A stretch of DNA of 22,213 bases from Chrysochromulina tobinii (Eukaryota; Haptophyta; Prymnesiales; Chrysochromulinaceae): contig JWZX01002663.1 in assembly GCA_001275005.1 (NCBI GenBank), positions 1-22,213 of the forward strand, read 5' to 3'. Each line of letters opens with the position of its first letter. The stretch's first letter is position 1. The notes beneath the pieces were generated by a model that was not told where the DNA came from, did no database searches, and worked only from the letters and a program-made list of their open reading frames with translations. The position numbers were made by a program, and so were the translations under genes. This document shows positions 8,442-15,196 of this stretch, piece after piece.

Positions 8442-9663
8442 AAGAGCTGAAAGAGCTCGTGTTCTCGACTAGAGGTGCGATCTCGGTGATCTCGAGATCG
8501 CAATCTCCCAATCCACAGGGGTGGGGAAGGGTGAACCTGTCGCTCAGAGCGCGCACGATGTGTGCGCGCACGACAGGGCGCGGCGGTGCTGCTCAGCGGC
8601 GGAGGCGGTGTGAGACGGCGGAGGAGGTGTGAGAACCGGCCGTGTCTGCCGCCATCTGCATCCGTTAAGGGCGCGCGGCTGCAGAGTGCGGAAGATGACG
8701 AAGATGACGTCGGCCCAGATTATGGTGAGAGACGTCGCGATGGAGTGCCCGGAGGTAGTCTCGGTGGTCGCGTCGTCGTGAGCCGCGAGAGACACTGCCC
8801 AATTTGTGCCGCCGATTAGTCGCCGAGCGCGGCGAGGGGACTCACCTGACTGCGTGCAATGTGCGCCTGGGAGACTCTGGACAGCCCGACGCGCGGAGCC
8901 CGAGTCTCATTGTGGTGCCGGCCTCGGCCGGGTCTGGTCGCCGGTGCCTCCCATCGCGCCCATGCGCACCCGTTGGTCGCGCCCCGGCCCGGCCCGTCCG
9001 CGGAGGACCGTCCGACCGTCCCGAGCGTCGGAGGCGCGACGGGTCGAACTTTCAGTGCCCGCACGACGAATAATCAAAAAGTTTGAGTTTGTGCCCGCAC
9101 GACGAATAATCAAAATTTGAGTTTGTGCGTGCACGACGAATAATCAATAAAGAGAGCAGCGTAAATCGAATGGAAAAAATCAAGAGGTGTCCGCCCCACC
9201 GGTGCCGTCCACAAGCGCCTCCACCTGCTCCACAGCGTGCGCAACGTGCGGCCCGGCTCGCGGCTCTCCCGCGTCCCCGCGCGCCCGACTAGCGTAGCGA
9301 CTTCCTCGGCCGGTACATAGCGGGTTGGATCGGGTGGGGAGCTGGGCAACTAGAGGCCCCCCAGCGGGCGCTCTCGCACACTCGATCTAGCGCAGCATGC
9401 CATGTGATGGGGGGAGTATGCATACACTGCGACGATCGAGCGCGGCGTGGCCGCGACAGGACCAAGTACACCAAGACAGGACCCTGTGCATTCCCGTCTA
9501 AGATTCGGGGGGCGGAGCAGACACCTCGTATGGCGATAGGGAGGGAGGGAGAGAAGAGAGAGAAGAGTTACAGAGCAGCATGGCTCCTTGGCTCCTTTGC
9601 ATCGGAACAGAGGACAGCTGCGGCGCATGGGAGCGATGGGCGGCGGCGACTGTCGGCGCTGGT
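8442..9663. other. Gene-free stretch between CCCH and prenyl synthase genes
   Basis: I see no gene I can support in these 1.2 kb. Several open frames exist on both strands but none shows a known motif or convincing composition. The stretch holds a threefold AT-rich repeat (9055-9150) in otherwise GC-rich DNA. The 3' ends of two convergent genes must lie here. One minus-strand CAG|GTGAGT at about 8845-8855 looks like a splice donor, but no exon can be tied to it. Confidence 0.5.
9055..9150. repeat. Threefold 34-36-bp tandem repeat, AT-rich
   Basis: Units start at 9055, 9091 and 9125, each with the core GTGCCCGCACGACGAATAAT (third copy GTGCGTGCACGACGAATAAT) followed by TCAAAA/TTTGAGTTT. The third unit runs into CAATAAAG, a polyadenylation-like hexamer context. 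The AT-rich halves stand out against surrounding GC-rich DNA. Confidence 0.85.
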
Positions 9664-11204
9664 TTACGAGGAGCGAGAGAGGACGACGTGGCAGAGCTGG
9701 ATGAGCCCATCCCGCTGCTTCGACACGGGCAACGAGCAGCATGCATCGACTGCGGCCTGCGCATGGAAGTTGGCGAGCTCCTTGGTGCGTTGCAACCCCT
9801 TCGATGCGAGCACGAGCTCGCAGGCCCTGTGCACGTCCCCCGGCTGCCCGAACTTGCGCGCGACGAGCTCCTTGAGCTCAGGCTGCTCCTCGATGCCGTA
9901 GAGCACGGGTGCAGTCGAGAGCCCCAGGGCCATGTCCTGAAGCCCTGGCTTGCCGAGGGTGTCGCTCGTACCGGTGAAGTCGAGCAGGTCGTCGATGACC
10001 TGGAAGGCAAGGCCAAAATGGTATCCAAACTTCTCGGCCGCGACGACGGTGGACGACTCGAGGGGGTGGGAGGCGAGGAGCGCGGCCGACTTGCACGAGA
10101 AGGCCATCAGCGAGGCTGTCTTGCAGTCTGGAGTGGTGGGGGGTAGGGGAGAGGGGAGAGGGGAGGGGTGAGGGGAGGGGGGAGGGCAGGGTGGTACGGA
10201 CGGGTGGCGGGTTTGGGAAGGGTGGGAGAGGGTCGGGGAGGGTACGGGTGGGGGGAGGCCGTTGATGGCCCTGATCCACGGCGTCGTGCTGGGCGCGTTG
10301 GCCCTCATCAACGGCGGCGTGCTGGGCGCGTTGACCCTCATCAACGGCGTCGTGCTGGGCGCATCGGGCTGTGCGCACATGATTTGGTCAGATAGTACTC
10401 AAGGGAGAGGCGCTCTTCCTCGGTCGACTGCAGCTGCATAATCTCGCCCTGCACGAGCGCCTCGAGCGACTTCGCCATCTCCTTCACCACCTGCGGATGG
10501 GCCAGCTTCGCCAGGGCGATGGAGGCGCGCGCGAGCAGGAAGTCGCCGGAGAGCACCGCGGCCTTCGTCGTGAAGAGCTTGTGGACGGCGGAGCCTCCGC
10601 GGCGCGTGTCGGCGCCATCGAGCACGTCGTCGTGCACGAGCGATGCTGTGTGGATCATCTCGGTGATCGCCGCCAGCTCGCGGTGCTTGACGTAAGCTGC
10701 TGCTGCCTGCTCCTCGCTTAGACCTGCGGCCAGCGAGGCTGCTTGCCCCATGAGGCAGACGATGACGGGGCGCACGCGCTTGCCCTCACGCGTGTTGCCC
10801 GCGCCAAAGAAGTGCTGCGCCGAGCCGACAAGGTCGTCGTCCTTGCCCTCGAGCTGCGCGCACACCTCGCCGTTGAGGGTCGACAGCTCGGCCGCCACCA
10901 TCCCAAAAGGGTTCACATCCGGGGACGGGTCCTTGGATATGCTATGGCATCGGAATTTGCTGAGCGACTTCTCGTTGAGCGACCGCACTGTTGTCATCGT
11001 CGTGCTGTCCACGACGACAGGTTCCCTGTCCTTATCGGCGACGGCCACCCTCGATGCCGAAGATCTGCGCGTGAAGCGGCCTGTCGGGATCGCGCGGCCA
11101 GCAGCGCCGTCGAGCGGCGAAGCGCCGCTCATGCGCACGATGCAGCGGCTCCCGCAGGCGGAGGCGAGCGCCAGCGCCACGATGATGCTTCCGCGCACGA
11201 CCAT
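9664..11204 (-). CDS. Long-chain all-trans-polyprenyl (solanesyl-type) diphosphate synthase
   Basis: Exon 1 is 11204-10379 and exon 2 is 10127-9664, phase 1; the product is 429 residues. Splicing restores the family segment YLTKSYCKTASL across the junction. Motifs present are GKRVRP (141-146), the first Asp-rich motif in LVHDDVLDGADTRRG (D192, D193, D196), GEIMQLQ (253-259), and the second Asp-rich motif in FQVIDDLLDFTG (D321, D322, D325). The small residue at the fifth position before the first DDxxD (MIHTASLVHDD) is typical of long-chain enzymes that make the side chain of plastoquinone or ubiquinone. The N-terminus has a hydrophobic core (SIIVALALASA) followed by about 90 basic, Ser/Thr/Arg-rich residues. 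This is a bipartite plastid-targeting layout expected in algae with secondary plastids. Confidence 0.9.
10137..10190 (+). repeat. Dense G-run tract (G-quadruplex-prone)
   Basis: On the plus strand, runs of four to six Gs alternate with A, T or short spacers (GGGGTAGGGGAGAGGGG and onward). This satisfies the usual four-run rule for a G-quadruplex several times over. It lies on the template strand of the intron, so the transcript itself carries the C-rich complement, which serves as the polypyrimidine tract. Confidence 0.75.
10278..10366. repeat. 33-bp intronic tandem repeat
   Basis: Units start at 10278, 10311 and 10344 (the last incomplete), each containing CGTGCTGGGCGCGTTG followed by CCCTCATCA. 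They differ by single substitutions. The period is a multiple of three and the frame is open, but the segment lies inside an intron supported by the prenyl synthase alignment. Confidence 0.9.
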
Positions 11205-11392
11205 GTCACTCGAGGATGGTGGAAGCCGGAGCGGAGAAGGCCAGAAAAGATCGCAACTTCTCGATCACGTCACCGCAGATGTGCCTTCATGGAAAAGTCA
11301 GTCGAATCACAAATTGGCGACCAGAATGACGAAACTCCGATTTCGCAGCAAAGGCGGACATTCACGCACTTGAACGCACACAAATCGCGGGC

Positions 11393-13024
11393 CTAGGTCT
11401 CCCGAGTCTCCCGCACGCACTCCGGGCGCAGCTTGAGTGAGGGGCCGCCGCCATCGAGCCGGACCATGTAACGTCCAGAGTCCGCATCCCAGCCGAGCAC
11501 GACCGCGCGCGAGCCGTTGAGCTCGGCGCGCGATTGGAGCCCCTCGAGGCGCACCTTGCTCTTGGTCGCCAGCCGCGGCTCTTCACACTGCTCTTCACAC
11601 TCGTCTGTGTTCCGTCGACCAGCACCTGGCGGTCGGAGCTCATCCTCAAGGTCCTTTTCACTCATGTAGCGCTCGGCGACGGAGCCTGATGATGAAGGCG
11701 ATTCGCAGCACTCAGCGGCACTCAGCGGCACTCAGCGGCACTCGGTGGCACTCAGTGGCACTCAGAGGCACTCAGTGGCAATCAGAAGCACTCAGAGGCA
11801 ATCAGCAGCACTCACCGACGCGCTCGTCATCCCACTCGGTCTCGCCCGCGGCGACGGTCGAGAAGATGTTCGGATCGTCCACAACCCCAAAGCAGTACCC
11901 GTTCGCCTTGTCGATCGATTTCAGAGCTCGCGCCATCGATTGCTTGTCGGTAATGTTGAGGGTTCCGAAGGCGACGAGCGAAAAATCGTCGACGAGCTCG
12001 GCGATGGCCGCGTTGAGCTTCGCGTGCTTGCGCGCAAAGGGCGTGTCTCCCTCACGCTCCTGAGAGGCAATTAGAGGCAATTAGTGGCAATCAGAGGCAA
12101 TCAGCGGCAATCAAAGGGCGTATCTCCCTCACGCTCCTGAGCAGAGTCGCACGCAGTCGCACGCAGTCGCATTCGGGTGCACTCAGGTGCACTCGGGTGG
12201 CACTCGGTGGCACTCGGTGGCACCCGGAGGAGAGGTCAGCAATCAATGGCAGTCACAGGTGGCACCTGCAGCAGAGGCAGCTGCCGCAATCATTAGGCAA
12301 TCACCTGCAGCAGAGGCAGCAGGCGCGACGGGTCGAGCACGTCTGTGTAGAAGTCGAGCCCGAAGGCGAGCTCGCCATAGCTCTCGATTAGGTCGACTTT
12401 CGAGAGCAAGTTGATCTGTGGCAGCTCGAGCTGCACCTGATGAGGGAGGCCGTCAGAGCCGCTCAGAGGCCAACAGAGCCAATCAGAGGCCATCAGCGCA
12501 AATCAGAGAGGCAATTAAAGGCATCACGGCAGCTCGAGTTGCACCATCGTCGACAAAGTCACGAGCAGCACCGCGATGAACTTGGCCGGATCCGAGCAGT
12601 GGTGCGCATCCACGAGGTGCACCGCAGTCAGCCGATGATTGCAATTGGTCGTGAGCTTCTGCAGCATGTTGCGTACCGAGTCGTGGTGCGTGTACAGCTC
12701 GACCTGGCCGGGCATGTCAATGAGCACGTAGCAGTCCTTCAGACGCTCGAGTGCATCAATCAGCCAGTCGAGGTTGGCCTCCAGGAATTCGATGCAGTAG
12801 ACGAGCGCGCCATTCGGGCCCAGCTCGCACGCGGCCGCGGCACCCTCGAGCGAGATGAGGTCGCGGATGTCCGCCTCCACCGCGCACGGCAGCACGTCGT
12901 TGGCGGGATCGAGGTTAACCACCGCGACCTTGCGGCCGAGCCCCTCGAGGAACTGCCGCATACCGTTGCAGTACGTCGTCTTGCCGGAGCCTGGCGGGCC
13001 GATGACGACCTGGCCGAAAACCAT
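11393..13024 (-). CDS. GPN2: GPN-loop GTPase 2 with extra C-terminal SH3-like domain
   Basis: Four exons (13024-12545, 12436-12305, 12059-11816, 11685-11393) encode 382 residues, with phases 0, 0 and 1. The start codon lies in CCCACCATGG. Motifs are the P-loop GPPGSGKTT (9-17), the family-defining Gly-Pro-Asn loop (69-71, in [11 protein letters not shown]), DMPGQVE (103-109), and LLSKVDL (170-176) as the base-recognition motif. DKANGYCF is in exon 3. The order and spacing match GPN2, which works with GPN1 and GPN3 in assembly and nuclear import of RNA polymerase II. Past the normal end, exon 4 adds an acidic linker and a [15 protein letters not shown] ... GRYMVRLDG ... LKLRPE segment. This is a small beta-barrel type that I recall from many algal proteins and is unusual on a GPN GTPase. 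Confidence 0.92.
11686..11815 (-). other. GPN2 intron C, almost entirely 10-bp repeats
   Basis: This is a 130-base GT-AG intron, phase 1 (GTCG|GTGAGT ... CATCATCAG|GCTCC). From donor to near the acceptor it consists of about eleven 10-base units, TGAGTGCCRC or TGATTGCCTC in the sense direction. The donor sequence itself is the first unit. It ends CTTCATCATCAG. Confidence 0.92.
12060..12304 (-). other. GPN2 intron B, with copies of both exon edges inside
   Basis: This is a 245-base GT-AG intron, phase 0. A 19-base copy of the end of exon 2 with its donor (12302-12320) recurs at 12263-12281. A copy of the acceptor plus the first 25 bases of exon 3 lies at 12112-12141, 77 bases before the real one, with a single mismatch over 30. 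Between this and the real acceptor lie five TGATTGCC/TAATTGCC decamers. Splicing to the upstream acceptor runs into a stop within 12 codons, so the downstream one is used. Confidence 0.88.
12437..12544 (-). other. GPN2 intron A, starts with a copy of the next exon
   Basis: This is a 108-base GT-AG intron, phase 0 (ACGATG|GTGCAA ... CTCATCAG|GTGCAG). Its first 17 bases, GTGCAACTCGAGCTGCC, match the first 17 of exon 2 with one difference. The interior is a run of about seven TGATTGCCTC-like decamers and it ends GCCTCCCTCATCAG. Confidence 0.92.
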
Positions 13025-13495
13025 GGTGGGCACGTCCTTCACACCTGACCCGGCTTGGGCATCAGCATGCAATAGAAAGGGAAGGAGGGGGAAGGGGGGG
13101 AATTTTTTTGGGGGGGGGGGAATGCAGGATTGAAGATCTGCCCGCCCACCTCAATGAGGCGCGTCTTGAGCCCCTTGGCTGCCGGGACACCCCCACCGCC
13201 GCAGTGAGTTATTGAGACACCGACACCAAGGGACGTAGGGACCGACACACCGTGGAACAATACGGGGTACGGGTCGAGATACCTACTGAGGCTCATAAGG
13301 TATCCCATAGCAGCACACGCAGTTCCTTATCGGATACTCGTGGCCATGTTCGAATCTAATGATTCATGTTGGGTGTCAGTATGCTCTCTCCAGCGCCCCG
13401 CCCGTTCGCGTCCTCGATCCTCACGCTCCGCCCGTCGTCGGGAGTCTTCGAGACCATGGAGGGCGGCAGTAGCGGTGGTGGGGGCTCGTGTGACA
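13025..13495. other. Gene-free stretch upstream of GPN2
   Basis: This stretch should include the GPN2 promoter. It contains a run of A/T then 11-12 Gs (about 13101-13121), next to the start of GPN2. A minus-strand open stretch at about 13125-13185 would encode AAKGLKTRLIEVGGQIF, which looks protein-like but is isolated and unrecognised. A Pro/Ser-rich minus-strand frame at about 13400-13560 also cannot be placed. No gene is claimed. Confidence 0.4.
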
Positions 13496-14613
13496 TTAAG
13501 GGCGGGGGCGATGGCGAGGGAATCGGCGAGGATGGCGGCGAGGGCGGCGGCGAGGGCAGCGGTGCCCGCACCGCGCCGTGCTTGCAGCTGGACTCACCTG
13601 ATGCGAGACGGGCCTGCGCTGCCGGGCAGGCCGCAAACGCCTTGTCGCTGCCCACGCTGGAGATCGCGCCAAGCATGCTGCTCGATGCACCGGACGCAAG
13701 ACGCGCCTGCGCTGCCAGCGGTTGGCCGTGAAGGAGTCGGCGACGCCCTTGTCGACCAGGGCCTTCAGCCTCAGCCTAGAAGCAGCATAAGCCACCTCCC
13801 ATACGGCGGCGCACATCTTCGCTCGCTGTCCTCCTGTCGGCGAGCGCGGCGTACTCCTGGAGAGTGAGCTTTACTCCTGGAGAGTGAGCTTTCGCGCCAG
13901 CAGCCGTCCCATAATGAGAGGCACTCCGAATCGTAGATCTCCTTCACCTGTACCGCCAGCTGTGGGCTCAAAAACGTCTCCTTCGCCTTCTCCTTGCTGC
14001 CCATCAACTCGGAGAAGATCTCGAGGAGCCCGGGGGCTTCCAACTCCGAGTTCAGGACAATGTCCAGCGCCAAGCGTGTCAATCGCGCGCCGGCCGCCAG
14101 CGTGAGGGTTAATCGTCAGCTTGACTGGCGCGCCAGTGGAAGTGTTGAAGCCTCGAAGGATGGAGGGGCCAGGTCTCTCGAGCCCAACATTAACGTGGCC
14201 GCGATGTCTGTCCAAGTGAAGGCCACGCACACCGATGCAGCTTTGAGTAAAGCTGCGAAGGTCGGGTGCGTGGCCTCCGGTGCCTCCGCTTGTGCCGTGA
14301 GGCCCTGCACCACGGAGAAGGTTATCGGTTTCCAATCCTCAGTTGAGGATTTGAAGCGCCCGCCGCCAACAACAAACTCGTATTCGTAGTGGCCGTCCAC
14401 GTCTTGCTGGATATCAATGCCAAAAAATGTGGAGCGCGCGCCTCGGCCCGTCTTCACGTACCTGGTGCCCACGTGTGCTATGAGCATCTCCTCGAGTGCC
14501 GTGAGTGGCATGCCTCGCCTCTCCGCCTCCGCCGCGAAAAAAGGGGCCCAGAGGCCAGAGGGCGTCACCCTCTGGGCCGCAAACGACGAATAAAGATCTT
14601 GTTCCCTTGTCAT
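13496..14613 (-). pseudogene. Decayed ORF of unknown family (stop codon and 20-bp duplication)
   Basis: Starting from an ATG at 14613, an open frame of good protein composition (DLYSSFAAQRVTPSGLWAPF, IDIQQDVDGHYEYEFVVGGG, DWKPITFSVVQGL) runs to a TGA at 14116-14118. The same frame is then open again to about 13880, with equally protein-like content (LALDIVLNSELEAPGLLEIF, LAVQVKEIYDSECLSLWDG). There a perfect 20-bp tandem duplication shifts the frame. Without the second copy the frame would continue into KMCAAVWEVAYAASRLRLKAL. The pattern is that of a once-continuous gene broken twice. I do not recognise the family. Its position downstream of a reverse-transcriptase-like scrap on the same strand suggests a retroelement product. 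Selenocysteine readthrough at the TGA is possible but would not explain the duplication. Confidence 0.5.
13852..13891. repeat. 20-bp tandem duplication that breaks an ORF
   Basis: TACTCCTGGAGAGTGAGCTT at 13852-13871 is repeated exactly at 13872-13891. Being 20 bases it shifts the reading frame of the minus-strand ORF in which it lies. Confidence 0.95.
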
Positions 14614-14865
14614 GTTGAGGCTTGAGCAAGCCGAGCCCACACCTCCGGTGTAAAGTTTTCCCCGTTTGGGCTACGCTCCAACCCTTGGCGATCATCTCGG
14701 AGATAGAAGAAGGCCACGGGGAGCTGCGGACCTTCTAATTGAACTCGTCAGCCTTGATTAAAGCGCGCATGGCGGGTCCATCGAGCTTGAGCATTGCTAG
14801 AGCGTTTGTGGGAGAGATCGTCCTCAACCATTCCTTCACGTCCCCGTACTCCTTGTCCTCCCCCT

Positions 14866-14945
14866 CAAGCTCCTCCTCAAGCTCCTCCTCAAGCTCCTCC
14901 TCAAGCTCCTCCTCAAGCTCCTCCTCAAGCTCCTCCTCCTCCTCC
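14866..14945. repeat. 15-bp tandem repeat encoding Glu/Leu on the minus strand
   Basis: About five copies of CTCCTCCTCAAGCTC-type 15-mers occur. On the minus strand they read EEELE repeatedly, in the same frame as the reverse-transcriptase-like scrap upstream. On the plus strand they would read poly-Ser. The minus reading ends at a TAG near 14725. Confidence 0.85.
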
Positions 14946-14986
14946 TCGCAGGAGGCACCGAACGAGGGGGCCGACGGGACGGACGT

Positions 14987-15094
14987 CTATATTACGCCGA
15001 AGCGGCGGGCGACTGCCGCTGTGACTTCGGGGAATCTGTTGAACTGCGTCACGCTGGACTTCAATCCGAAGACGAAGCCTGCAATAGTGGTATT
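14987..15094 (-). pseudogene. Reverse-transcriptase-like fragment
   Basis: Thirty codons (15079-14990) read GFVFGLKSSVTQFNRFPEVT and then AAVARRFGVI, followed by TAG at 14989-14987. The FGLxSxVxxFNRxP plus AxxRR pattern resembles the palm region ahead of the catalytic Asp-Asp motif in a group of retroelement reverse transcriptases that I recall from algae. The catalytic motif itself is absent, so this is only a remnant. It ends about 120 bases before the Nup133-like start codon on the other strand. A chance match cannot be excluded at this length. Confidence 0.35.
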
Positions 15095-15196
15095 CCTTCA
15101 CACCCGCACATATGCATAGACCTAAATGCAGCGCAAATCGTCAACTCAGTGCCGCGAATTGTGCCGGCTGTTCACAGGCAGACGCGCGCGGCGAAG

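Larger units (their letters stand above)
10128..10378 (-). other. Prenyl synthase intron with 33-bp repeats and C-rich tract
   Basis: This is a 251-base GT-AG intron, phase 1 (AATCAT|GTGCGC ... CTCCAG|ACTGCA). The donor half holds about 2.7 copies of a 33-bp unit (about 10278-10366). The acceptor half is a long pyrimidine tract, seen on the plus strand as G runs at 10137-10190. It lacks the decamers of neighbouring introns. Confidence 0.9.

Noticed and set aside
8562-8819. Plus-strand frame ending in RHCPICAAD
   Set aside because: One CPIC is not a zinc finger and the rest is Arg/Gly-rich; no support.
11816-11834. Exon-copy pattern at GPN2 intron C
   Set aside because: CGTCGGTGAGTGC at the donor and CGTCGCCGAGCGC in exon 4 agree at only 10 of 13 positions and are offset from the junction, so it is not counted among the clear cases.
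14739-15119. Plus-strand frame with a long poly-Ser run
   Set aside because: It begins with TTG, not ATG, and the Ser run is the reverse of a Glu/Leu repeat that fits the minus strand better.
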